NCBI GenBank assembly: GCA_031279915.1
Contig: JAITHO010000053.1
Span: 1-7,954, forward strand
Length of the DNA stretch: 7,954 nucleotides
Direction: 5' to 3'
DNA from: Tannerellaceae bacterium
Lineage (GTDB): Bacteria; Bacteroidota; Bacteroidia; Bacteroidales; Tannerellaceae
The notes below the pieces were generated by a model. That model did not search any database, had not been told where the DNA came from, and saw only the letters and a program-made list of their open reading frames with translations. Position 1 is the stretch's first letter. Each line of letters begins with the position of its first letter. The position numbers were made by a program, and so were the translations under genes. Below, piece by piece: positions 1-6,407 of this stretch.

Positions 1-1
1 T

Positions 2-1357
2 GCAATGGGATCCAACCTCGGACGGCTTTTCCGTTTAGATCAGAAGAACCTCATGCTGCTGGTTGGATGCGGAGCCGCCGGAGCCATAGCCGGAATATTT
101 AAGGCTCCCATTGCAGGGCTCGTGTTCGTCATCGAGGTGCTTATGCTCGACCTTACCATGACATCGGTGATGCCCTTGCTGATTACATCCGTCACCGCCG
201 CAACCGTATCCTACATAGTGACAGGCACCGACGCTATGTTCTCATTCTCGCAAACCGAAACCTTCGAGATGTCGCGCATTCCCTACGTTCTGGTCTTAGG
301 CATCGCCTGCGGACTGCTCTCCCTGTACGTTACGCGGATGATGAGCCGCACCGAAGCCTTCCTCGCCAAGCTCCCGCACTGGCAAAGGTTCCTCCTCTGC
401 GGAATCGCCCTCAGCATCCTGATCTTCCTTTTGCCCCCGCTCTACGGCGAAGGATACGACACCATATCATCGCTGCTCGGAGGCAAGTTCGATAACATAA
501 CCGACAGGAGCCTCTTCTATCCACTGCGCAATTCCTACTTCGGCCCCATACTATTTCTGCTCCTCATCGTCCTCACCAAAGTATTCGCATCCACAGCTAC
601 TAACGGAGGCGGCGGCTGCGGCGGAGTATTCGCCCCAAGCCTCTACCTGGGTTGTATCCTCGGATTCATGTTCGCCCATACGCTTAACTACTTTGGCTTC
701 TTCCCTAATCTGCCCGAAAAAAACTTTGCCCTCATGGGCATGGGAGGCGTGATGGCCGGCATAATGCATGCGCCGCTGACAGGCGTTTTCCTCATCGCCG
801 AGCTAACCGGAGGCTACAACCTCTTCCTTCCGCTCATGCTCGTGTCGATCAGCTCCTACCTCACCATCCGCATCTTCGAGCCCCACAGCATCTACACCAT
901 GCGCCTGGCCCGCAAAGGCGAACTGCTCACGCATCACAAAGACAAAGCCGTCCTCACACTTTTGCACACAAGAGGCATCATCGAAAAAGACTTCGAGCCC
1001 GTTGCCCCAGGCATGACCCTGGGCGAGGTCGTTCAGGCCATAGGGCGGAGCCACCGAAATACCTTCCCCGTTGTCGACAGCAACGGACATTTGGCCGGAC
1101 TGGTGCAGCTCGACGACATCCGCAACATTATCTTCAGGCCTGAGCTATACAACCGCTTCCACGTATCGAAGTTCATGGTATCGCCTCCGGCCCGACTTGT
1201 CATCAACATGCAGATGGAGAAAGTGATGCAAATCTTCGACGACACCAACGCATGGACATTGCCCGTTGTCGACGAGCAGGGCCGCTACGTTGGATTCATG
1301 TCGAAGGCAAAGATTTTCAACTCCTATCGCGAAATCCTGACCGACGTAATAACCTGA
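2..1357 (+). CDS. CLC-family chloride channel/transporter with two CBS domains (5' truncated)
   Basis: Integral membrane protein that moves chloride or another anion, with a cytoplasmic CBS pair that usually senses nucleotides. The reading frame is open to the window edge. The ATG at 5 is an internal Met, because the first residues (MGSNLGRLF) match the segment just after the family's GxEGP motif; the N-terminal helices with GSGIP and the gating Glu are therefore outside. Counting from that Met, I see the helix F/G region with APIAGLVFVIE (34-44), the anion-binding motif GGVFAP (206-211), and a Tyr at 297 in IYTMRL that probably corresponds to the pore Tyr of E. coli ClcA. CBS 1 lies at about 328-380 and CBS 2 at about 388-445. 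The position of the ClcA internal proton glutamate (E203) is Val45 here, as in CLC channels. The gene ends with TGA and converges on the minus-strand gene at 1481-2419. Family assignment is secure; the transported ion and mechanism are not. Confidence 0.93.
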   Translation, partial: AMGSNLGRLFRLDQKNLMLLVGCGAAGAIAGIFKAPIAGLVFVIEVLMLDLTMTSVMPLLITSVTAATVSYIVTGTDAMFSFSQTETFEMSRIPYVLVLGIACGLLSLYVTRMMSRTEAFLAKLPHWQRFLLCGIALSILIFLLPPLYGEGYDTISSLLGGKFDNITDRSLFYPLRNSYFGPILFLLLIVLTKVFASTATNGGGGCGGVFAPSLYLGCILGFMFAHTLNYFGFFPNLPEKNFALMGMGGVMAGIMHAPLTGVFLIAELTGGYNLFLPLMLVSISSYLTIRIFEPHSIYTMRLARKGELLTHHKDKAVLTLLHTRGIIEKDFEPVAPGMTLGEVVQAIGRSHRNTFPVVDSNGHLAGLVQLDDIRNIIFRPELYNRFHVSKFMVSPPARLVINMQMEKVMQIFDDTNAWTLPVVDEQGRYVGFMSKAKIFNSYREILTDVIT

Positions 1358-1403
1358 TCCGCCGCCGGCTCCAATCCCGCGCTGCCGAGCTAAAGTTCGG
1401 AGC

Positions 1404-1433
1404 AAAAAAAACGCCGGACGATTAAATCCGGCG
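1404..1433 (-). terminator. Rho-independent terminator of the minus-strand gene
   Basis: Read on the minus strand there is a perfect 7-bp stem (CGCCGGA / TCCGGCG) with an 8-nt loop, followed directly by eight T residues (the A run at 1404-1411 on the plus strand). It lies about 48 nt past the stop of the 1481-2419 gene. The T run is only on the minus-strand side, so it terminates that gene rather than the CLC gene. A second imperfect hairpin (GCTgCCGAGC TAAA GTTCGGAGC, 1381-1403) adjoins it but has no T tract in either direction. Confidence 0.85.
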
Positions 1434-1480
1434 CTGACGACAAACCTGTTAATAAAATTATTCAGAATATAGCCCTTCTG

Positions 1481-2419
1481 TCAGGCCTTTTTTCCCTTAT
1501 CAGTTTCCGTAACATCCACTCTCACTTCAATCCTTTCACCCGCCGCGGGAGGGTTAAGGTCATCAGGGTTAATGGGCGGCACGGTCACATCCGGCGTTTG
1601 CGGGTCAGTTGGAGGCGCCGTCGGATTCTCCGTATCCGGAGTTTGAGTTTCCTCATCCTCATTACCATTCTCTTTGTCTTTGCGATGCTTCGCCACGATT
1701 CCGGCATGCCGATGGTAAATTGTCGTGTAAACCCGAATTTGCGAATTAACCTTAAACACAATGCTCTCAAGCGCAGACTTTACAGTCGGCGTAGGCTTAG
1801 CAAGCAACAAACCCTCTGCCGCCACGCAGATCGCCTCATGAGAATCGTTCGCCTTTGTAAGCAGCTCGCTCACCGTCCCTATTAAAGTCTTATTCCCCGA
1901 AGATTCAGTGCGCGTCAAAAATAGGTCTTCAAACTCAGTGTTCTCCGTTTCAAGCCTGTTAAGAAGCTCCGTCAGCCCAAGCGCAGTCACATCAGCAGAA
2001 TGTGAGCGCAAATCAGCCAGCAAATTGCGCGTAGCGGCAGTCTGCGTCTTATAATCCTTGCGAACCGCCTTAAGATACTTGTCGGTTTCGAATTTCAAAA
2101 TCGTGGCGCTTTGCTTTTCCGCTTCAGATGTAGGATTCTTATACGCAAAATCAACGCGCCTTACGACCTCGTTTGTAATCGAGCCCCGCACAGTATCCTT
2201 TCTCTTCATCTCCGCAGTTTCAATAGCCTTTAAGCTCTCAATATAAGTAGCATCCGCAACATTTGCATCGTTCTCATACTCTGCGGCGAGGTCTGATAAG
2301 CCCGCAACCTGCGCCAAGTCATCCTTTATAAGGGCGCTTGTTTCCTTGTGGTATTGCACTCCTTGTCCAACAGGAAGTCTGCTCAACATTGTCTTGTGAT
2401 CTAAAATTTTTTGTTCCAT
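1481..2419 (-). CDS. Helical protein of unknown function, probably DUF6261-like, with acidic Pro/Thr-rich tail
   Basis: 312-aa protein without signal peptide or membrane segment. About residues 1-245 are charged and look almost wholly alpha-helical. This overall look resembles the Bacteroidota DUF6261 family, which has no known function; I make that match from memory and it is tentative. About residues 246-300 form a low-complexity segment rich in E, D, P and T (for example DTENPTAPPTDPQTPD), and the protein ends in a Lys-rich tip (DKGKKA). The tail could be a flexible linker or interaction segment. The ATG at 2419 is the first in frame and lies about 27 nt after the expected start of transcription from a promoter-like site at 2453-2483. 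There is no Shine-Dalgarno sequence, which is normal in this phylum. The gene appears to be monocistronic, with its own terminator. No link to the dar operon is visible. Confidence 0.8.
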   Translation of the reverse strand: MEQKILDHKTMLSRLPVGQGVQYHKETSALIKDDLAQVAGLSDLAAEYENDANVADATYIESLKAIETAEMKRKDTVRGSITNEVVRRVDFAYKNPTSEAEKQSATILKFETDKYLKAVRKDYKTQTAATRNLLADLRSHSADVTALGLTELLNRLETENTEFEDLFLTRTESSGNKTLIGTVSELLTKANDSHEAICVAAEGLLLAKPTPTVKSALESIVFKVNSQIRVYTTIYHRHAGIVAKHRKDKENGNEDEETQTPDTENPTAPPTDPQTPDVTVPPINPDDLNPPAAGERIEVRVDVTETDKGKKA

Positions 2420-2452
2420 TAGATGTAAACATTTAAATGATTATTAATACGG

Positions 2453-2483
2453 CAAAGGAATAAATTTTCTTTTTATCACACAA
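2453..2483 (-). promoter_or_regulatory. Probable Bacteroidota-type promoter of the minus-strand gene
   Basis: On the minus strand, TTG (plus 2481-2483) is followed after 20 nt by TTCCTTTG (plus 2453-2460). This fits the Bacteroidota -33/-7 pattern (TTTG / TAnnTTTG) with one mismatch in the -7 element. It would give a leader of roughly 25-30 nt before the ATG at 2419. Confidence 0.45.
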
Positions 2484-2942
2484 TAGCAAGTGTCGATTTA
2501 TTTTTCCAAACAAAAAACATCGTAAAAACAATCATGACTGGGTTCAAATCTAATCTAACTCATAGCTCTTCGCCTCTGGCATTACATTCTTTCAATCAAA
2601 ACGAGCGAAAATCAGTCAAAACAAGTCGTAAAATGCGGGAAAATAAAGCAAGCTCAACGTTATAACGGGCTCGTTTTCGGAATTTGAGGCCAATGTAACG
2701 TTACAACGGGCCTATTTTTTGGAGATCAAGATAAATGTAACGTTACAACAGGCTCGTTTTTCGAAAAAGGAGGCCAATGTAACGTCACAACAGGCTCGTT
2801 TTCGGAAATTGAAACCAATGTAACGTTACAACAGGCTCGTTTTTCGGAAATTGAGACCAATGTAACGTTACAACAGGCTCGTTTTTCGGAAATCGAGACC
2901 AATGTAACGTTACAACAGGCTCGTTTTTCGGAAATTGAGACC

Positions 2943-2998
2943 AATGTAACGTTACAACAGGCTCGTTTTCAAAAATCCAAGCCGACCTAACGTTACAA
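2943..2998 (+). repeat. Left arm of a 56-bp inverted repeat inside the array
   Basis: This stretch, running from one palindrome core through a full unit to the next core, matches the reverse complement of 3195-3250 at 52 of 56 positions by my hand alignment. It includes the unit-specific segment CAAAAATCCAAGCCGAC, which the other units lack, so the two arms share a specific origin rather than only the general repeat consensus. Confidence 0.85.
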
Positions 2999-3194
2999 CG
3001 GGCTCATTTTTTCAGAATTTTAGATCAATGTAACGTTACAACGACTTGTTTTTTTGAAATTGAGGCAAATGTAACGTTACAATAGGCCTGTTTTTCGGAA
3101 ATTGAGGCAAATGCAACGTTACAAAATGCCTATTTTTCGGAAATTGAGGCAAATGTAACGCTACAAAATGCCTGTTTTCCAAAAATTGAGGCAT

Positions 3195-3250
3195 TTGTAA
3201 CGTTGAGTCGGCTTGGATTTTCGAAAACGAGCCTGTTGCAACGTTACATT
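3195..3250 (-). repeat. Right arm of the 56-bp inverted repeat; inverted end of the array
   Basis: The reverse complement of 2943-2998 with four mismatches. It closes the array: past 3250 the repeat pattern stops. The arms are separated by about 196 bp holding five further direct copies. An inversion, or an inserted copy in reverse orientation, would explain it. Confidence 0.85.
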
Positions 3251-3691
3251 TGCTTGTTTTGGGGTAGTTTGGGCATTGGTAAGCAAAGCGCTGCCATCAA
3301 TTACTTTCCATTGGAGAGTATGGGTCGATTAGTAGCTTGGAATTTTGGAATTTTTGGGAGGAATTTATGCGGCGGCGGATTGAAATTATCGGAAAATATC
3401 CGAGCCGTATCCTAACTTATCTTGTTTCAGAAGATAAGGAATTAAAAAATGTGAAGACTTGATTTAAAATCTGTGAAAAGAAATAATAATAAGACTATTC
3501 GCAGATGAAAATTTTGAATGAATGAATGAAGTATAAACAATGTTAATGAGGTTACTTTTGTATTATTAAGATCAAAGAATAGCATTGTGTTATATATTTT
3601 TTTTTCAAACATCGCATGTTAGTCGAAAATCGTCCCTTAGTTTTGAAACTGTGTTTAAGTGTACTTATTTTGTTTGCACAAAGAGTGCTGG
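3251..3691. other. AT-rich intergenic stretch without a convincing gene
   Basis: Nothing here resembles a known protein. It holds a 31-codon ORF at 3367-3462 that is preceded by GGGAGG at SD distance, AT-rich low-complexity sequence (for example GAATGAATGAATGAA near 3516-3530 and a T run near 3597-3605), and two sequences matching the -7 consensus TAnnTTTG: TACTTTTG (3553-3560) and TAGTTTTG (3638-3645). Neither has a good TTTG at -33 spacing. The second lies 47 nt before the terminator hairpin at 3692 and could start a short RNA, but this is weakly supported. Confidence 0.6.
3367..3462 (+). CDS. Possible 31-aa small ORF
   Basis: ATG at 3367 to TGA at 3460-3462, encoding a basic peptide beginning MRRRIEIIGKYPSR. 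It is preceded by GGGAGG five bases before the ATG, a textbook Shine-Dalgarno spacing that none of the main genes here shows. I recognise no family, the stretch is short enough to be chance, and no good promoter is placed just upstream. It could be a leader peptide, a decayed gene remnant or noise. Confidence 0.15.
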   Translation: MRRRIEIIGKYPSRILTYLVSEDKELKNVKT

Positions 3692-3719
3692 AAACCCTGC
3701 CTGTGAAGGTGGGGTTTTT
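3692..3719 (+). terminator. Strong intrinsic terminator just upstream of the darA promoter
   Basis: AAACCCTGCCT, a GTGA loop and AGGTGGGGTTT form an 11-bp stem with two G-T wobbles, followed by TT-G-TTT. It is oriented to stop plus-strand transcription, yet there is no recognisable plus-strand gene between the CLC gene and this point. It may insulate darA from read-through across the repeat array, end a short RNA, or act as an attenuator in a longer darA leader. Confidence 0.75.
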
Positions 3720-3720
3720 G

Positions 3721-3752
3721 TTTGGATATATTTATGAAAAATCTTAGTTTTG
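3721..3752 (+). promoter_or_regulatory. Near-consensus Bacteroidota promoter of the dar operon
   Basis: TTTG (3721-3724), 20-nt spacer, TAGTTTTG (3745-3752): both elements match the Bacteroidota -33 TTTG and -7 TAnnTTTG consensus. Transcription would start near 3756-3759, leaving a leader of about 85 nt before the darA ATG. The -33 element touches the T tail of the preceding terminator, so the two form a compact boundary. Confidence 0.65.
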
Positions 3753-3841
3753 TTGCCTCAAATGAAAATGAATTGAAGCTTAGTTGGTTCGTATTACTTC
3801 TGATTTATAAATGATAAAAATAAAAATCTAATAATTCTATT

Positions 3842-4744
3842 ATGGCTCAAATTGTCGCTTTTCATTATTCTCAAACAGGGCAGGGCCTGGAGATTCTTCA
3901 TAGAGTTTGCCAGTCATTGTCGGCTTCGGGTTTTGATGTGGTATATAAGCCTATAAGGGCTGCGGTTCCGTATCCATTTCCTTGGAGTTCGGACGCTTTT
4001 TTCGACGCTTTTCCGGAGTCGCGTCAAGGCGTGGGCTGTGAGTTGATTGTTCCGGATTTGTCAGACGTGCCTGATCCAGCCTTGGTTTTGATTGTTTGGC
4101 CGGTGTGGTTTCTGTCGCCAGCCATTCCTGTGCATGCTTTTTTTCAGAACGAAACTGTGCGCGAATTTCTTCGTAATAAAACGGTAATTACTTTATGCGG
4201 ATGTCGTAACATGTGGATCAAAGCTCAGGAAAAAACTAATGATTATTTGTTTGATTGCGGAGCAAATCTTCGCGGAATGATAGTATTGCAGGATCGACAT
4301 CATAATCTGGTTAGCGTTGTGACAATAATTCGATGGTTGATCGGCGGAAAACGCGAGCGTTCGGGCCTGTTTCCGGATGCAGGAGTGTCGGATAAAGACG
4401 TGCGAAATTCCTCGATATTCGGTTATATTATCGCCAAAGAATTTTCTAATCCTGAGCGTATTCAACCGGAGCTTATGCGTATAGGAGCGATACGTTATAA
4501 GGCTAATATTGCCTTCGTTGAGAGGGTGGGCTACCGTATGTTCGGCTTCTGGTCGAGATGGATTTTGAAGCGAGGCGGCCCCGGCTCTGAGCGGCGTAAA
4601 TTCAGATTGAAGCTATTCAAATATTACCTGTTTTCGGTTATTTTTTTGGCGTCTCCCATTGGCTTACTCGTCTTTTATCTCACTTATCCTTTCCGCATAT
4701 TCGGCATACGAAAAGAGAGGCGAAAACGCTGTTATTTGGACTGA
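3842..4744 (+). CDS. darA: DarA, dialkylresorcinol-forming enzyme (flavodoxin-like, membrane-anchored)
   Basis: 300-aa protein recognised from its ordered motifs: YSQTGQG at 9-15, YPFPWSSDAFFDAFPES at 44-60, CRNMW with AQEK at 121-131, and DRHHNLVSVVTIIRW at 151-165. These are typical of DarA proteins annotated as dialkylresorcinol condensing enzyme. DarA acts with DarB to make 2,5-dialkylresorcinols, the lipid half of flexirubin pigments. The N-terminal SQTGQ loop after a short beta strand, and the VWPVWFLSP stretch (85-93), look like a flavodoxin fold binding FMN; an oxidative, flavin-dependent ring aromatisation is my inference. Residues about 260-284 are hydrophobic and followed by a basic tail (RKERRKR), suggesting a membrane anchor with the tail in the cytoplasm, suited to a lipid substrate. 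The ATG at 3842 is chosen because the flavodoxin strand begins right after it. The gene is visibly more AT-rich than darB, 87 nt downstream. Confidence 0.85.
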   Translation: MAQIVAFHYSQTGQGLEILHRVCQSLSASGFDVVYKPIRAAVPYPFPWSSDAFFDAFPESRQGVGCELIVPDLSDVPDPALVLIVWPVWFLSPAIPVHAFFQNETVREFLRNKTVITLCGCRNMWIKAQEKTNDYLFDCGANLRGMIVLQDRHHNLVSVVTIIRWLIGGKRERSGLFPDAGVSDKDVRNSSIFGYIIAKEFSNPERIQPELMRIGAIRYKANIAFVERVGYRMFGFWSRWILKRGGPGSERRKFRLKLFKYYLFSVIFLASPIGLLVFYLTYPFRIFGIRKERRKRCYLD

Positions 4745-4793
4745 AAAGAGGGTGGGGGAGTTCCCGATCAATGTCTGGCAAGGCTCGGTTGGT

Positions 4794-4826
4794 ATTGCTT
4801 TTAATTGCGTGAACTCTTTATATTTG
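4794..4826 (+). promoter_or_regulatory. Internal promoter in front of darB
   Basis: ATTG (4794-4797), 21-nt spacer, TATATTTG (4819-4826), a perfect match to the -7 consensus TAnnTTTG. The predicted start of transcription falls at about 4830-4833, at or next to the darB ATG at 4832. It would let darB and the genes after it be expressed apart from darA, from a leaderless or nearly leaderless mRNA. Confidence 0.55.
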
Positions 4827-4831
4827 CAAAT

Positions 4832-5974
4832 ATGAAACAACAGGTATACATCACACAACTATCGAAATTCTTGCCGAACGCCCCTATCGGCAACGAGGAA
4901 ATGGAGGAGTATTTGGGGCTTATCAACGGTAAAAAATCGATTGCCAGGAGCTTGATTTTGAAGAGCAACGGCATCAAGCAAAGGTATTACGCTCTGGATC
5001 GCGCGGGGCTGCCTACGCACACGAACGTCGGAATGGCCGCGCTTGCGATTCGCTCTCTTTGCGAGCTGGCGGGGCTTAGTCCAGACGCTATTGATTTGAT
5101 TTCTGCCGGAACGGCTTCGCCAGAGCAGATCATGCCTTCGCATGGGGTGATGGTGCACGGCGAGCTGGGCGGACGGAATGCCGAGACGGTGAGTTTTGCC
5201 GGCTCCTGCTGCACGGGGATTCAGGCCATGAAGTACGGATGGCTGTCGGTTCTGACGGGCGAGAAGCGCAATGCAGTTTGCGTGGCCTCCGAGCGCTTTA
5301 GTCCCTGGATGCGCAATGCTTATTTCGAACAGGAGGCGGAGCTGATCGCTCAGTTGGAAAGGAAGCCGATCTTGGCCTTCGAGAAGGATTTTCTGCGCTG
5401 GATGTTGTCCGACGGAGCCGGAGCTGTGCTGCTTGAGCCTTCGCCCAGGGCAGATGGGCTCTCGCTTGCGATCGATTGGATTGAGTTGGCCTCTTATGCG
5501 CACCAACATAAGGCCTGCATGTATGCAGGGGCCGAGCGTGATGATAAGGGCGATCTCTGCGGATGGGCTTCCTTCTCGGAGCAGGACTGGCTCTCGCGAT
5601 CCATCTTCTCAATCAAGCAGGATGCGCGCTACCTGGGCGAGAATATTACGGAGCTGGGGCTGGACTTTTTGCAGGAGATTGCCGATCGCCGAGCTCTTGA
5701 CGTGAGCAGCGTCGACTGGTTCTTGCCTCATCTTTCGTCGATGTTCTTCCGCGACAAGATCATGGAAGCGCTGGCAAAGGGAGGTTATAGTATTCCGGTG
5801 GAGAAATGGTTCGTGAATCTTCCGAGCGTGGGCAACGTTGCCTCGGCCTCCTTCTTCTTGATGCTGGAGGAGCTCTATCACTCCGGCAGGCTGCAGAAAG
5901 GGCATCGGATATTAGGCATGATACCCGAAAGCGCAAGATTTTCGTATGGATATTGTCACCTCACGGTTTGCTAA
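4832..5974 (+). CDS. darB: DarB, KAS III-type ketosynthase of dialkylresorcinol biosynthesis
   Basis: 380-aa cytoplasmic condensing enzyme of the FabH/KAS III superfamily. The triad is intact: Cys127 in GSCCTGIQA, His300 in WFLPHLSS (compare VPHQAN of FabH) and Asn335 in VGNVASAS (compare GNTSAAS). Next to darA, the best reading is DarB, which joins two fatty-acid-derived acyl units head to head to make the ring precursor of dialkylresorcinols; housekeeping FabH is less likely, as the Cys, His and Asn motifs and the length (FabH is about 317 aa) differ. The ATG at 4832 fits the family N-terminus (VYITQLSKFLPN). A longer reading from TTG at 4805 is rejected because the -7 element at 4819-4826 would lie inside it. 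The gene follows darA after 87 nt and precedes the next gene by 25 nt. Third positions are G-rich, unlike the C-rich genes downstream. Confidence 0.85.
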   Translation: MKQQVYITQLSKFLPNAPIGNEEMEEYLGLINGKKSIARSLILKSNGIKQRYYALDRAGLPTHTNVGMAALAIRSLCELAGLSPDAIDLISAGTASPEQIMPSHGVMVHGELGGRNAETVSFAGSCCTGIQAMKYGWLSVLTGEKRNAVCVASERFSPWMRNAYFEQEAELIAQLERKPILAFEKDFLRWMLSDGAGAVLLEPSPRADGLSLAIDWIELASYAHQHKACMYAGAERDDKGDLCGWASFSEQDWLSRSIFSIKQDARYLGENITELGLDFLQEIADRRALDVSSVDWFLPHLSSMFFRDKIMEALAKGGYSIPVEKWFVNLPSVGNVASASFFLMLEELYHSGRLQKGHRILGMIPESARFSYGYCHLTVC

Positions 5975-5999
5975 CCGATTAATACATATTATATATATA

Positions 6000-6407
6000 A
6001 TGAAGATAGAAGACGTTCCTCAAGATAATAAATACCTCGGCTCAACAACGATTCGTGATCTATATTATGCCGTCGACGATAAAGGCCAGTATGTTCCAGT
6101 TGCCAGCATCGGCTGGGAGCCTCAAAGCGAAGCCTTGCGTATCACCTGGGATTCGATTATAGAAGATGCGGAGAGCATTCGGCAAGAAGTTCTTGCGGGC
6201 AAGCAAAGTCCGTTAGCTTATCATCTTGAGATACATTTGATGACTCCCGCTTTGCTGTCATCTTATACCGGAATAAGCCGCAAGGATATAAAGAAGCACC
6301 TCCGTCCGGAAGTATTCGCCGCTCTGGATGCAGATGTGCTGCAACGTTATGCCGATGCCTTCGGGATAGATATAAACGAACTGAAGTCTCTTGGCCATGA
6401 AGATTAA
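6000..6407 (+). CDS. Small protein with helix-turn-helix-like C-terminus, dar operon
   Basis: 135-aa protein, no signal peptide or membrane segment. The N-terminal half (MKIEDVPQDNKYLGSTT onward) is mixed and matches no domain I can name. About residues 80-132 read like a Cro/C1-type helix-turn-helix: LLSSYTGISRKDIKKHL would be the turn and recognition helix, and ADAFGIDINELKSL resembles the closing segment of XRE proteins. Whether it binds DNA, acts as a scaffold, or has lost binding is open. The ATG at 6000 is preferred to the in-frame ATG at 5946, which would overlap darB by 29 nt and add a poorly convincing 18-residue lead. It starts 25 nt after darB, and its last 11 nt overlap the BtrH-like gene. 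Position in the operon suggests a regulator or accessory factor of the pathway. Confidence 0.75.
   Translation: MKIEDVPQDNKYLGSTTIRDLYYAVDDKGQYVPVASIGWEPQSEALRITWDSIIEDAESIRQEVLAGKQSPLAYHLEIHLMTPALLSSYTGISRKDIKKHLRPEVFAALDADVLQRYADAFGIDINELKSLGHED

Larger units (their letters stand above)
2655..3250. repeat. Array of 14 direct 41-43 bp repeats centred on TGTAACGTTACA, closed by one inverted copy
   Basis: The core (T/C)AACGTTACA recurs, sometimes with one or a few changes, at 2655, 2696, 2738, 2780, 2821, 2863, 2905, 2947, 2988, 3031, 3072, 3114, 3156 and 3198, i.e. spacings of 41, 42, 42, 41, 42, 42, 42, 41, 43, 41, 42, 42 and 42. The rest of the unit is also conserved: after the core come ACAGGCTCG, a T run, CGGAAATTGAG and CCAATG. 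Eight units carry the perfect 12-bp palindrome TGTAACGTTACA. The central units (2821-2946) are nearly identical; the flanking units are more diverged, with left copies reading ACGGGCTCG and right copies AAAATGCCTG. A last copy at about 3208-3250 is in the opposite orientation. The 42-bp period equals four helical turns, so the palindromes lie on one face of the DNA. There are no unique spacers, so this is not a CRISPR array. Confidence 0.95.

Noticed and set aside
2530..2560. tRNA remnant suggested by GGGTTCAAATC
   Set aside because: The flanking bases do not pair to make a T-arm stem and no acceptor or anticodon arm can be drawn nearby.
2726..2944. Minus-strand 72-codon frame encoding a 14-residue repeat (SISEKRACCNVTLV)
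   Set aside because: It is a by-product of the 42-bp DNA repeat, which happens to be a multiple of three. Where a 41-bp unit occurs the peptide repeat changes frame (to NEPVVTLHW), so the frame is not protected as a gene would be.
2655..3250. CRISPR array
   Set aside because: There are no unique spacers; the whole 42-bp unit repeats, and no cas genes are nearby.
2655..3250. Plasmid-type iteron origin
   Set aside because: The unit is longer than usual iterons and there is no rep gene, DnaA-box cluster or AT-rich unwinding region clearly tied to it.
3203..3415. 70-codon plus-strand frame starting in the array
   Set aside because: It begins at a TTG inside the last repeat, has no family resemblance, and its first part is dictated by the inverted repeat copy.
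4859..5509. 216-codon minus-strand frame opposite darB
   Set aside because: Shadow of darB; Arg/Pro/His-rich composition typical of antisense reading of a GC-rich gene, with no recognisable domain.
5946..5999. Longer start for the HTH-like protein at ATG 5946
   Set aside because: It would overlap darB by 29 nt and adds a stretch (DIVTSRFANRLIHIIYI) translated from the darB end and the AT-rich gap; the ATG at 6000 gives a natural N-terminus.
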